DNA of 64,000 nt, taken from contig CAZGMJ010000025.1 in assembly GCA_964526785.1 (NCBI GenBank), positions 1 to 64,000 of the forward strand, given 5' to 3'. Shown one piece after another: positions 54,691-63,852 of this stretch. Under the pieces are notes generated by a model. That model made no database searches. It saw nothing but the letters and a program-made list of their open reading frames with translations, and was not told the DNA's origin. Position 1 is the first letter of the stretch. Each line of letters starts with the position of its first letter. A program made the position numbers and the translations under genes. Source of the stretch: CAZGMJ01 sp964526785 (GTDB taxonomy: Bacteria > Planctomycetota > Phycisphaerae > Sedimentisphaerales > Anaerobacaceae).

Positions 54691-55704
54691 ATGGGTAATT
54701 ACAGTGCATTGTGGCTGTTGTTTGTGGTGCCGGCGGTGCTGATCCCGGCCTACATCTGGTGCTTCTGGCGCAAAACCCGCGCGCTGCACGTGCTGGCCAG
54801 CCACGAAATGCTCGGCAAGATCAATACCTCCGTCAGCCTCAAACGCCAGATCTTCAAGGCCGTGCTCCTCATGCTGGCGTTTGTCAGCATCGTGATCGCC
54901 CTGACCGAACCGCGATGGAACCCCACGCCCCAGCGAATCAAACGCAAAGGGCGGGATATCGTCGTCCTGCTGGATACGTCCCGGTCGATGCTCGCCGAGG
55001 ACATCAAGCCGAACCGCCTGCAGCGCTCCAGGCTCGCGATCCGCGATCTGCTCGAGAGCCTCGAAGGCGACCGTATCGCCCTGGTAACCTTTGCAGGCAA
55101 TGCGACCATCAAATGCCCCCTGACCCAGGACTATGCCTTCGTCCGTATGGCCCTGGAGGAGGTGTCCACCGAGAGCACCAGCCGGGGCGGAACCAACATC
55201 GGCGACGCAATCCGCAAGGCGACGACCGAGGTATTCGACCAGCAGAGCCGGCAGTACAAGGACATCATCCTTATCACCGACGGCGAGGAACATGAGGGCC
55301 AGGGCAGTTTCCCGGTCCAGGCGGCCGAGAAAGCGGCACAGGAAGGCATACGGATGATCGCGATCGGACTCGGCAGCGAAGAGCCCGGCGCCCGAATACC
55401 CGTTACCGGGCCGAACGGACAGAAGACGTTCCTCAAGTACAACGGCGAAGAGGTCTGGTCCAAACTGGGCAGCGACACGCTGCGCGAGATCGTCTTTCCC
55501 ACCGGCGGCATTCTGCTGACCGTCGGCCCCGACGAGACGTTCAATCTCGACGAAATCTACGAAACCTACATCGCCGGCGAGGAAGAGCGCGAGCTTGAAT
55601 CGGTTACCATGATGACGTACGATGAACGTTTCCAGATATTCATCGCGTTGGGAATTCTGTTGATTGTGAGCGAGGCGTTGATCAGTGAACGCAAAAAGAC
55701 ATAA
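54691..55704 (+). CDS. batB: BatB-type von Willebrand A domain membrane protein
   Basis: 337 residues, same layout as BatA: two N-terminal helices (about 8-25 and 55-71), a von Willebrand A domain with MIDAS D95-T-S-R-S99, GDRIALVTFAGNATIKCPLT, GGTNIGDAIRKAT and DIILITDGEEHEG, and one C-terminal helix. Partner of BatA. The batC start (GTG 55685) lies inside its last codons, so translation is coupled. Confidence 0.93.
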   Translation: MGNYSALWLLFVVPAVLIPAYIWCFWRKTRALHVLASHEMLGKINTSVSLKRQIFKAVLLMLAFVSIVIALTEPRWNPTPQRIKRKGRDIVVLLDTSRSMLAEDIKPNRLQRSRLAIRDLLESLEGDRIALVTFAGNATIKCPLTQDYAFVRMALEEVSTESTSRGGTNIGDAIRKATTEVFDQQSRQYKDIILITDGEEHEGQGSFPVQAAEKAAQEGIRMIAIGLGSEEPGARIPVTGPNGQKTFLKYNGEEVWSKLGSDTLREIVFPTGGILLTVGPDETFNLDEIYETYIAGEEERELESVTMMTYDERFQIFIALGILLIVSEALISERKKT

Positions 55705-56533
55705 TTTGATCTGGTTAGTGTGCATGGCGCTGTGTTGTCAGGTTGCGGTGGGCGACGCCGTGCGGGACGCCGTACGGCAGGGCAACGCGCTGTATGCAGA
55801 CGGCGCGTTCGCCGAGGCTATCGAGCAATACGACCAGGCGCTGGCGGAGAATCCGAAAGCCTCCGAAGCCAGGTTCAATAAGGCGACGTGTTACTATCGG
55901 CTGGACGACCTGGCCAAAGCGGTCGAGCTGTACAAGCAGGTCGCCGTCGAGAGTCGGGACATGGAGCTGGTGGCCAGAGCGAGGTACAATCTGGGCAACA
56001 GCCACTTCCGGATGGGCGCCAGGCAGCGGGATGCCGACCTGCAGAAGGCGGTGGACGAGTTGAAGACGGCTATCAGTCATTGGCGAACGGTTCTGGATAT
56101 CGAGCCCGAGAACGAAAAGGCCGCAAAGAACATCGAAGTCGCCCGGCTGATGATCAAGGACATTCTCGATCAGCTCAACAAGCAGCAGCAGGATCAGGAC
56201 GACCAGCAAAAGCAACCGGACCAACAGGATCAGCAACAATCGGAGCAGCAGGAGGATTCGGATTCACAGCAACAGCAGAACCAGGGACAGGATCCGAACG
56301 ATCCTCAGGACCCGAATCAGGCGCAGGGCCAACGCGGCGAGCCCAATGAGCCGTCCGACCCGAACGAGTCGCAGGGTCGTCAGGATCAGCAACAGCCGTC
56401 CGAACAGGAGCAGCAGCAGGCTGTGGTGCCCGATGCGACCGCCCAGGAGATTCTCGACAAGGAGCGCAGGCAGAAAGAGCAACGGCGGATGCTCCGGCGG
56501 GGTCGAAGCCCGAAAGTGGAGAAGGACTGGTAA
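55685..56533 (+). CDS. batC: BatC-type TPR protein with Gln-rich tail
   Basis: 282 residues from GTG 55685, overlapping batB by 20 bases. Signal peptide at residues 1-23. Three TPR units (about 25-130: ALYADGAFAEAIEQYDQALAENP, KATCYYRLDDLAKAVELYKQVA, YNLGNSHFRMG) come first. A long low-complexity region rich in Gln, Asp and Pro (about 165-260) follows. It ends with RRGRSPKVEKDW, the BatC family C-terminus. It would scaffold the Bat complex in the periplasm. Part of the same operon. Confidence 0.88.
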   Translation: MNAKRHNLIWLVCMALCCQVAVGDAVRDAVRQGNALYADGAFAEAIEQYDQALAENPKASEARFNKATCYYRLDDLAKAVELYKQVAVESRDMELVARARYNLGNSHFRMGARQRDADLQKAVDELKTAISHWRTVLDIEPENEKAAKNIEVARLMIKDILDQLNKQQQDQDDQQKQPDQQDQQQSEQQEDSDSQQQQNQGQDPNDPQDPNQAQGQRGEPNEPSDPNESQGRQDQQQPSEQEQQQAVVPDATAQEILDKERRQKEQRRMLRRGRSPKVEKDW

Positions 56534-56534
56534 C

Positions 56535-58373
56535 ATGCAGATCGGTCCGAGGACAAGACGGTTTGTTGTTCTGCTGACGGCGCTGCTGTGCGTGCAGGCG
56601 TCGGCGCAGATACGAGTTATCGCACAGGTCGATACGTCGAACGATATCTATGTGGGCCAGAGCTTTCAGTACATGATTATCCTGGACGGATACGACCAGC
56701 CGGCCCAGGTGGATTTGGCGCCGCTGTCGGCGTACAATCCGCAAAGCGCGGGCAATCGGGATATTTCGCAGACCTCGATTCAGATCGTCAACGGCAGGAC
56801 CGCCAGGCGGACGATCAAACGGTACGTAATGGCGTGGGAACTGACGGCCGGAAAGCCCGGCACGATCCAGCTTCCGCCTGTTACCGTCACCGTCGAGGGC
56901 AAGCAGTACAAGACCAACGCGGTGCCGGTCAACATCCTCGAACCCGGCAAGACGGACAAGATCGATCTGGAACTCGTGCTTTCCGAAAAGCGGTGCTACG
57001 TGGGCCAGCCGGTGATACTGACGGTGAATTTCTACGTCGATGCGCAGGCGGACGTCGGCGATTTTCAGTTCGACATCCCTGCGTTCAACAGCGACGCATT
57101 CTATATCGAGGATACGGATGTGAGCGATCCGCAGGCCCGCCAGTTTCAGTTGAACACCGGCATGCGGGTCTCGGTCAGTCAAAGTTCGGTCATCCGCAAC
57201 GGCAAACGCACGGCGCTGGTGCAGTTCAGCAAGGTGCTCATACCCAAACGGGCCGGGACGATTTCGCTGGGCAGATCGTCGGTCTCGGCGGCGGTCGCGG
57301 TCGGCGTCACGCGCTCGCGCGATCCGTTCGGTGATTTCGGGTTCTTCGGATCTCGCAAGAAGTATCAGCGGTTCATGGTCACGACCGAAGAGTTGACGCT
57401 CGATGTCGAGCCGCTGCCGGACGCCGGCAGGCCCGAGGGGTTTTACGGGCTCGTTGGACGCTACACGATTTCCGCCTCGGCCTCGCCGAAGCAGGTGAAC
57501 GTGGGCGATCCGATCACGCTGACGATCCGCATCGGCGGCAGCCGGTTTCTTAAGCCGGTGCAATGGCCCGATCTGGAGCAGATACCCACGATGGCGGAGA
57601 ACTTCAAGATTCCGACCGAGCGCGCGTCGCCCGTGATCGAAGACGGGCGGAAGGTCTTCACGCAGACGATTCGCGCCAACAACGATCAGGTGACGGAGAT
57701 ACCGGCCATTCCGCTGCCTTTGTTCGATCCGGACAGGGGCGAGTACACGGTCGCGGCGAGCAAGCCGATTCCGCTGGAGGTCGAACCGACGCGAGTTCTG
57801 ACTGCCGCTGATATTGAGAGCGTTCAACATGAGTCTTTGAATAAAGAAGTGGTCGCCATTACCAAAGGGCTGGCGGCCAACTACGAACAGCTTGACGTAC
57901 TGACGGATCAGGCGTTTTCGCCGGTGGCGGCGCTGGTACGTCCCGGCTACGCGGCGATCTGGGCGGTGCCGCTGCTTGGGCTGATCGCCAGCGGGCTGGC
58001 CCGGCTGGTGATGCACAGCAGCCCGGAGAAGCAGGCGGCCAGGCGTCGGCGGCAGGCGTGCCGACAGGCAACGCGCGAGTTACAGCGGGCCGAATCGGCG
58101 GAGGCCCGACAGCGCAACGAGCTTATGGCGGCGACGTTGAGACAATACGTCGGCGATCGATTCGACAAGGTGGCGGGCTCGCTGACGGCCGACGATTGCA
58201 CAGAGGCGATCGAACAGGCCACAGGCGAGGGCGAACTGGCCCGGCGGTACGGGCGAATCGTCAGCGACTGCGAGGCGTCGCGATACGCAGCGACGACGGC
58301 ACGGCCGGTCCAGCCGGGCGAGGCGATCGAACTGGTGCTACAGGTTGAGAGGAAGGCGGGCAGTCGGCGATGA
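56535..58373 (+). CDS. batD: BatD-type oxygen tolerance protein
   Basis: 612 residues from ATG 56535, one base after the batC stop. Signal peptide at residues 1-24. The BatD beta-sandwich repeats include DIYVGQSFQYMIILDGYDQPA, GTIQLPPVTVTVEGKQYKT, KRCYVGQPVILTVNFYVDA, NVGDPITLTIRIGG and EIPAIPLPLFDPDRGEYTVAAS. A transmembrane helix (about 475-497) and a cytoplasmic helical tail with QAARRRRQACRQATRELQ complete it. It is expected to bind BatA/B in the periplasm. The next gene overlaps its stop as ATGA. Confidence 0.9.
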   Translation: MQIGPRTRRFVVLLTALLCVQASAQIRVIAQVDTSNDIYVGQSFQYMIILDGYDQPAQVDLAPLSAYNPQSAGNRDISQTSIQIVNGRTARRTIKRYVMAWELTAGKPGTIQLPPVTVTVEGKQYKTNAVPVNILEPGKTDKIDLELVLSEKRCYVGQPVILTVNFYVDAQADVGDFQFDIPAFNSDAFYIEDTDVSDPQARQFQLNTGMRVSVSQSSVIRNGKRTALVQFSKVLIPKRAGTISLGRSSVSAAVAVGVTRSRDPFGDFGFFGSRKKYQRFMVTTEELTLDVEPLPDAGRPEGFYGLVGRYTISASASPKQVNVGDPITLTIRIGGSRFLKPVQWPDLEQIPTMAENFKIPTERASPVIEDGRKVFTQTIRANNDQVTEIPAIPLPLFDPDRGEYTVAASKPIPLEVEPTRVLTAADIESVQHESLNKEVVAITKGLAANYEQLDVLTDQAFSPVAALVRPGYAAIWAVPLLGLIASGLARLVMHSSPEKQAARRRRQACRQATRELQRAESAEARQRNELMAATLRQYVGDRFDKVAGSLTADDCTEAIEQATGEGELARRYGRIVSDCEASRYAATTARPVQPGEAIELVLQVERKAGSRR

Positions 58374-59179
58374 TCAGGCGAATCGGCATCATTGCGGTGG
58401 GGCTGCTGCTGATCGGCGCGGTTGCGGGGCGGGCGGAGCTGACAACAGAGGAGGTGCACCGGCTCTTTCATCAGGCCAACGAGGCGTTCCGGCAGGCCAA
58501 TGAGAAGGCGGGCGAGCCCGAGGCCGAGCGGTTGTACAGCCAGGCGATTCTGAGTTACGAACGGATCATCGAAGAGGGCGGCATCCGCAACGCCAAGCTG
58601 TATTATAATCTCGCCAATGCGTATTTTCTCAGGCAGGATATCGGCAGGGCGATTCTCAACTATCGCCGGGCCAAGCGGCTGGAGCCTTCCGATCCGCGGA
58701 TTCAGAAGAACCTGGCGTTTGCGCGGAGCAAGCGGGTCGATCAGATTCGGCTCAAGGGGGAACAGCGGGTCTTGCAGACGTTGTTCTTCTGGCATTACGA
58801 TTTTTCGATGCGGACGCGGTTCATTCTGGCGTGCGTTGCGTTTGCGGTGCTTTGCGGGGCGGGGATCGTGATAATCTGGCGCGGACGGTCGGCGGCGGCG
58901 ACGGCCACGACGGTGGTTGCGGGGCTGCTGCTGGTCTGCTTTGTCGTATCGGTGGCGGTGCAGGCGCGGGCCGAGGCCGGATCGATCGAGGGGGTGATTG
59001 TAGCCGACGAGATCGTGGCGCGGCAGGGGGACGGGAATAACTATCCGCCCAGCTTCGAGGAGCCGCTGCACAGCGGGACGGAGTTCGAACTGCTGGAGCA
59101 GCGGGCGGGCTGGTATTACATCCGGCTGGCCGACGAGACGGAGACCTGGATACCCGAGACGGCCGGCGCGTTGATTTGA
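58370..59179 (+). CDS. BatE-type TPR and SH3-like membrane protein
   Basis: 269 residues. A signal peptide or anchor (1-22) precedes TPR units (about 30-125: LYSQAILSYERIIEEGG, AKLYYNLANAYFLRQDIGRAILNYRRAKRLEP). Two membrane helices (about 146-169 and 178-195) follow. An SH3-like C-terminal domain has GVIVADEIVARQGDGNNYPPSFEEPLHSGTEFELLEQRAGWYYIRLADETETWIPE, the BatE-type layout. It overlaps batD by four bases and ends the operon. Confidence 0.85.
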   Translation: MIRRIGIIAVGLLLIGAVAGRAELTTEEVHRLFHQANEAFRQANEKAGEPEAERLYSQAILSYERIIEEGGIRNAKLYYNLANAYFLRQDIGRAILNYRRAKRLEPSDPRIQKNLAFARSKRVDQIRLKGEQRVLQTLFFWHYDFSMRTRFILACVAFAVLCGAGIVIIWRGRSAAATATTVVAGLLLVCFVVSVAVQARAEAGSIEGVIVADEIVARQGDGNNYPPSFEEPLHSGTEFELLEQRAGWYYIRLADETETWIPETAGALI

Positions 59180-59900
59180 CACCTGAGAGCCGGAGTCGAG
59201 GGCCGCGGCACGCCATATTCGCCTCAAGTTCGCCTGATGTATCCGACTGACATCGTGCGCGTCCACTGCGGCAGATTGCGGGCAATTGGCTTTGTTTCGG
59301 CGGGCATCTATGGTCTCTGTGCCGTCATATCGTTTGTAAATTGCTGTGATACAATTGCTTGCGCGCAGACTACCTATCTTCATATTGGCTTTGTTTCTGC
59401 GACAGGCTCTGTAACCAACCGGCGAAATCTTCGCCATATTAACATTGGGTTTGTTTTGCGCACAGGGTATGAGTGGAAGGGCCGATGGGTAGTTGGGTGC
59501 ACAGCCGGGGGCGTGCAGATCTTGCCCATATTGATATTGGCTTTGTTTTGCGCAAAAGCATCGGCGGGCGGGGCGCAGACCGAGCGACGTATGCGAATGG
59601 AACGCGCCGGCTATGGCGTGCCAGGGGGTTGATGTATCGTTCAGTGTCATTGGTCAATCCGCGATTTTGAGCCTATTCGATTTGTTAAGTGTATATTATA
59701 CTAAATCGGGATGGAAAAGTCAAGGAGATTTCGTCGAATCCATTCTGCATGTCCCACGAGTGTTTTGCCATTGTGAGCGCAGACGCCGTAATTCTATGGC
59801 AAGAATCAATGTGTCGGAAGAAGAGGGCGATTTTTCTTGAAATGCAAGTGGCTGCAGAGTAATTTTTGCGTGGATACGGTGTTAGGGAGTTGCCTGTCAT
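59180..59900 (+). other. Repeat-bearing intergenic region between the Bat operon and the methyltransferase gene
   Basis: 721 bases. The first half holds four diverged copies of one repeat (59281-59557, listed separately). The second half is AT-rich, with TATATT at 59692-59697 near TTGAGC (59667-59672), a weak promoter candidate for the 59901 gene. No gene is supported; the small open frames lack ribosome-binding sites and family content. Confidence 0.5.
59281..59557. repeat. Four diverged copies of an intergenic repeat
   Basis: The core ATTGGCTTTGTTT, followed by a CG- or CGCA-containing end, begins at 59285, 59384, 59444 and 59536. Copies 3 and 4 also share an upstream CCATATT-AATATT-like extension. 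Spacings are 99, 60 and 92 bases, so the copies are not evenly spaced. On the minus strand they read as short Asn/Gln/Lys-rich strings (AKQSQYQYG, AQNKPNVNMAK, RRNKANMKIG, RRNKANCP). Confidence 0.75.
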
Positions 59901-62900
59901 ATGCCTGGACTGCTGGAATTAGCTCACAAGCGCCTCGGTTGGCCGTCGAGACGCGATATAATGAGGCCGAAAGGCTCTGGTCCGGCCATTATCGCGGAAT
60001 TGGCGCGGAGGAAGCTGAAGACGGCGATTGAGCGGGATCAGGAGAATGTCAGTGTCGAAGTGGGAGTGCTTGCGGCCAATCCATGCTCGGACAAGACTGA
60101 GGAGCCTTTGGCGATAGTCTGTGATTTTGAGAGCACGGTTTCTGAGGACGTTCTGCGCAAGACGCACCGGCTGGCGTGGAGCTTTTCGCGGTCACCGATG
60201 CTCATGACGATCGAACCCAGTGCGGTCAAGGTCTGGACGTGTTGGAAGAAGCCTGTAGAGGAAGAGGAAGATGTTGGTGGGCTTTGCGTAGAGCGCGCGG
60301 ATAGAAGCCTATTGGCAGAATCGTCGATGTCAGAGCAAGCAGCGAGGGCCCTGCAATGGGTGGAGTTGGCGTCCGGGAACTTTTTGAGGAAGGACGAGTA
60401 CTCAAAGTACTTCAGGCGGGACCAGCGGGCGGATCAGTTGATGCTTGAGGATTTGAAAGCACTTCGGCGCAAATTGCTGGATGCTGAGTTGCCCGTAGAT
60501 ATCTGTCATGATCTGATCGCGCGGGTGATCTTCATAGAATTCCTGTTTCAGCGGAAGGACTCACAGGGACACGCCGCACTGAACGAAAAGGTTCTCGCGA
60601 AGCTACATGATAGAGGGGTTCTGCGGAGAGTCCATAATAGCCTTTCGAGCATTTTGCGGAACCACGGGGAGACATATCGTTTCTTCCGAGAACTCAATGG
60701 ACGGTTTAACGGAGATCTGTTTCCGGGTAAAGGCGATGGAGAAGAAGAGCGGGAACGGGAATGGAAAGCAGAGATGGGGAGCGTAAAGAAGGAGCATCTG
60801 AACCTGCTGGGCGAGTTCGTTCGGGGTGAAATGGAAATAGCTACCGGGCAGCGCTGCTTGTGGAAGAGATATGCATTTGATGTCATCCCTCTTGAATTCA
60901 TCAGCAGTATCTACGAGGAGTTTGTCAGCAATAAGAGAGCTTCCGGGGCACACTATACGCCGGTGCATATTGTCGATTACATGCTTGATTCAGTTCTTCC
61001 GTGGAATGACACGGACTGGAATAAGAAGATCTTGGATCCCGCCTGTGGATCGGGCATATTCCTCGTAAAAGCATATCAACGCCTGATCCACCGATGGAAA
61101 TTGGCCCAGGGACCGGAGGCGAAGCCCGGGACGCCAGAACTCAGGAGTATGTTGGAGAATAACCTGCTGGGGGTAGACATTAATCCGCATGCAGTGCGCG
61201 TGGCCTCGTTTAGCCTTTATCTGGCTATGTGCGATGAGCTCGAACCAAGGTACGTGTGGCAAAATGTGAAGTTCCCCCGGCTGCGCGACAGGAGGTTGCT
61301 GCAATGGGATTTCTTCAGCGAGGATCAGTCAGGATATCGGACCAAAGAAGACGGAAGTACTTATGATCTGGTCATAGGCAACGCGCCTTGGGGACATGAT
61401 CTTGCAACCTCTCTTGCAGAGTCTTGGGCGAATAGTGACAAAGACGACCCGTGGCCCGTCCCATACAAAAGCCCAGGACCGCTTTTCTTGGTGAAGGCAG
61501 CCTTCTTGTCTAAACAAGAAGGTAGGGTGTGCATGATACAGCCTGCTCAGGCGTTGCTGACGAACCGCCAAGCTAAGGCAGTGGACTTTCGCAGGAAGTT
61601 CTTCACAAGGTTTAAGGTGGAGGAGATTGTGAATCTTGCTGCGCTTCGCTTTGGGCTTTTCAAAGATTCGATTTCTCCTGCGTGCATCATCACGTTACGC
61701 CAGCGAACACCTGATGAGGGACAACTGAGATACTTATGCCCCAAGCCTACACGCTCAAGAGAAGACGAGTACCATGTTATTATCGAGCCGAATGATATCA
61801 ACTATGTCTCATGGTATGAAGCGGCCGTTGAGGCAGAAATATGGTCCACGTTGATGTGGGGCGGACCGAGAGATCTTGCTTTGGCACGCAAGCTGAAGAA
61901 GCAGCAGAATCTGGCGAGCCTCACTGATTTAGGTCAAATCAGAAAACGGCAGGGCATTGTCAGAGGTGATCGAACGAGATTCCAAAGCGAAATCCTCGGC
62001 AGACGAATCTTGGAGACGCAGGGCATCCCCTCAGGTTCATTCCTTTTCCTTGAAGCGGAAAGGCTACCAGTCAATACAGATGGCTATGTACACAGCCGAG
62101 ATTCCACTGATTTCCGAGCATTTCAGTTACCGCAACTCGTTGTGAAACAAAGCTGGAAGGCTGAAGGTCGCTTCAAGGCGTCTATTGTATTGCCGGGTAA
62201 GTCTGAAAAGGGGATCATTTGCTCTAAGAGTTACGTGAGTGTCCACGCGGAAGGAACGGATGACAGGTGGTTGAAAGCTGCGTGTCTGAGTTATAACAGT
62301 ATATTGGCTGTTTATTATCTCTTTCTGACCAGCGGCAGGTGCTCTGGGTATATTCCCGAAGCCTATGTGGAGGAGATTCTTTCCGTGCCAATTGCTGATG
62401 TTGAGCCGGAGATCTTTGACAGCGTTAGGAACTGGTCCGATGTGGATGAACGAACGCGGCACGCGTTTGGATTCAATGACGCTGAGTGGGCTCTCGTCAG
62501 GGATATGAGTGAGTTCACATTACCTGACTTCAAAGGGGGGCCGCAATCACCCGGTCGGCAGTCCACGATGTCCTCACATGGGAGACATGGCGGTGAAGGC
62601 ACAGAGAGAGTTCTGGCGAACTACATAGACTATTTTGTCCGTGTTCTCCAGGCTGGATTTGGAGAGGACAAAGACATATCGGCCACGATCTTCAGGGAAG
62701 CGGGCGAAACTTCGGCGCCAGTACGTTTGGTTGCCATACACCTCGAGACGCCGGGGGAATCGTTCACAAGTGTCGAGAACATTGATTCGACGAAGTTGAT
62801 TGAGCGGTTGAAGAAATTGAATGAGCGGTTTTTGAAAGCCCAGGGGGATGAGAGGCGTGGTGGGATCTTCTATCAACGTGTGGCTCGCGTATACGATAGC

Positions 62901-63053
62901 ATATCAATTGACGGGAAGGACGTTCCGTCGGTTTTCATCATTAAGCCAGATCAAGTGCGGTACTGGACGCGGTCTATGGCTATGAGGGATGCAGACGAGG
63001 TGGCCGGGGAGATCATGCTCTGGCGAGAAGAAGCAGCCGCGATGCGAGGATAG
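59901..63053 (+). CDS. Adenine-specific DNA methyltransferase of the Eco57I/type II large-protein group
   Basis: 1050 residues. The N-terminal 130 residues resemble the nuclease-like or targeting start of such proteins (VCDFESTVSEDVLRKTHRLAWSFSRSPMLM). A helical linker (about 150-240: FRRDQRADQLMLEDLKALRRKLL, VIFIEFLFQRKDSQG) leads to a GAHYTP section (349-354). Motif I, D379-P-A-C-G-S-G, binds S-adenosylmethionine, and motif IV, N494-A-P-W, is the catalytic adenine motif (A where NPPW is usual). A target-recognition region follows (about 600-850). It methylates DNA at adenine N6. Codons are more AT-rich than those of the Bat operon. The partner gene starts 13 bases after its stop. Confidence 0.88.
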   Translation: MPGLLELAHKRLGWPSRRDIMRPKGSGPAIIAELARRKLKTAIERDQENVSVEVGVLAANPCSDKTEEPLAIVCDFESTVSEDVLRKTHRLAWSFSRSPMLMTIEPSAVKVWTCWKKPVEEEEDVGGLCVERADRSLLAESSMSEQAARALQWVELASGNFLRKDEYSKYFRRDQRADQLMLEDLKALRRKLLDAELPVDICHDLIARVIFIEFLFQRKDSQGHAALNEKVLAKLHDRGVLRRVHNSLSSILRNHGETYRFFRELNGRFNGDLFPGKGDGEEEREREWKAEMGSVKKEHLNLLGEFVRGEMEIATGQRCLWKRYAFDVIPLEFISSIYEEFVSNKRASGAHYTPVHIVDYMLDSVLPWNDTDWNKKILDPACGSGIFLVKAYQRLIHRWKLAQGPEAKPGTPELRSMLENNLLGVDINPHAVRVASFSLYLAMCDELEPRYVWQNVKFPRLRDRRLLQWDFFSEDQSGYRTKEDGSTYDLVIGNAPWGHDLATSLAESWANSDKDDPWPVPYKSPGPLFLVKAAFLSKQEGRVCMIQPAQALLTNRQAKAVDFRRKFFTRFKVEEIVNLAALRFGLFKDSISPACIITLRQRTPDEGQLRYLCPKPTRSREDEYHVIIEPNDINYVSWYEAAVEAEIWSTLMWGGPRDLALARKLKKQQNLASLTDLGQIRKRQGIVRGDRTRFQSEILGRRILETQGIPSGSFLFLEAERLPVNTDGYVHSRDSTDFRAFQLPQLVVKQSWKAEGRFKASIVLPGKSEKGIICSKSYVSVHAEGTDDRWLKAACLSYNSILAVYYLFLTSGRCSGYIPEAYVEEILSVPIADVEPEIFDSVRNWSDVDERTRHAFGFNDAEWALVRDMSEFTLPDFKGGPQSPGRQSTMSSHGRHGGEGTERVLANYIDYFVRVLQAGFGEDKDISATIFREAGETSAPVRLVAIHLETPGESFTSVENIDSTKLIERLKKLNERFLKAQGDERRGGIFYQRVARVYDSISIDGKDVPSVFIIKPDQVRYWTRSMAMRDADEVAGEIMLWREEAAAMRG

Positions 63054-63066
63054 CAAGGGAGAGACA

Positions 63067-63747
63067 TTGGTCGCAAGGCAAACCTATTCTGAGAGATGCT
63101 TCCCGGAGACACCTGAATTCAATGCGGTCTTGCGTGATTGGAAGAAAAGCGGCTCCTTGGTGCTCCTGACAATTGTGTGGGAGGCTTGTGATAGTTTTCA
63201 AGAAAATGAGTTGGCCCGAATCGACTGTTCTCAAGACGATGAGGATTTGGAAAGAAACATCACGCAGTTGATAGAGCCCAAGATGCGTGAATCGATGAGC
63301 GGATTTGAGCCTTTCGATGTGCAGCATGGCCCTTACGAAGAGGAGAGCCGAAAGGGCGCACCGGCCCAGCCACCGCAATACGACATTGCCTTTGTGCTAT
63401 ACAACTATCCGCGGGTTATGTGGCCTCTAGAAGCGAAGGTACTGAGAACGGATGGGCAAATTGCTGAGTATGTCAATGAGGTGGAGTGCAACTTCCTGAC
63501 GTGTCGATATGCACCGTTTTCAAGCGAGGCGGCGATGCTTGGGTATCTTCTGGAGGGGAATTGTCCGACCGCATTCTCCAACATTGCACAAAAGGGGAGG
63601 TGGGAGTTGAGAATGCACGAAGGCTTGGCGGCACGGGATCATAGGGTATCTGAACATGAGCGCAACGTCCCGGCCGGCAAAGACTACCCGCGACATTTTC
63701 GCTGCCACCATATCGTTCTGCCAATCGGTAAGAACACATCTGCATGA
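63067..63747 (+). CDS. Putative PD-(D/E)xK nuclease-like partner of the methyltransferase
   Basis: 226 residues from TTG 63067, chosen because AGGGAGA lies just upstream and the stop of the previous gene is 13 bases before. An ATG at 62989 would overlap the methyltransferase by 65 bases. A PD-(D/E)xK arrangement is visible: E62 in a helix, D106 in QYDIAFVLYNYP and E122-A-K124 in WPLEAKVL. It is followed by a conserved-looking helix and GYLLEGNCPTAF. The role as a nuclease of a restriction-like pair is inferred from motif and neighbourhood; I do not recognise the family. Confidence 0.6.
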   Translation: MVARQTYSERCFPETPEFNAVLRDWKKSGSLVLLTIVWEACDSFQENELARIDCSQDDEDLERNITQLIEPKMRESMSGFEPFDVQHGPYEEESRKGAPAQPPQYDIAFVLYNYPRVMWPLEAKVLRTDGQIAEYVNEVECNFLTCRYAPFSSEAAMLGYLLEGNCPTAFSNIAQKGRWELRMHEGLAARDHRVSEHERNVPAGKDYPRHFRCHHIVLPIGKNTSA

Positions 63748-63852
63748 TGGTCGGCACACAGCACTCGTGAATACCACGGTTCAACGACACGCCGATGTAT
63801 AGAGTGTATCAAAGCCGGTCCAAGAAGCAAACGAAGCCTGCTGACGGTCTGG

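Noticed and set aside
48874..55725. Minus-strand open frame of 2283 codons
   Set aside because: It is codon-aligned antisense to six well-supported moxR/Bat genes, has no recognisable domain, and its composition follows from reading their codons backwards.
56175..58016. Minus-strand open frame of 613 codons
   Set aside because: Antisense shadow of batC and batD, which both have clear family features.
59281..59557. Repeats considered as a CRISPR array
   Set aside because: Copies are diverged, unevenly spaced (60-99 bases), too few, and no cas gene is nearby.
57947..59650. Minus-strand frame of 567 codons reading through the repeats
   Set aside because: It is mostly antisense to batD and batE; the Asn/Lys-rich strings come from the intergenic repeats, not from a conserved protein.
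59613..59840. Small plus-strand frame (75 codons) before the methyltransferase gene
   Set aside because: No ribosome-binding site, no family content, and it spans the AT-rich promoter-like region.
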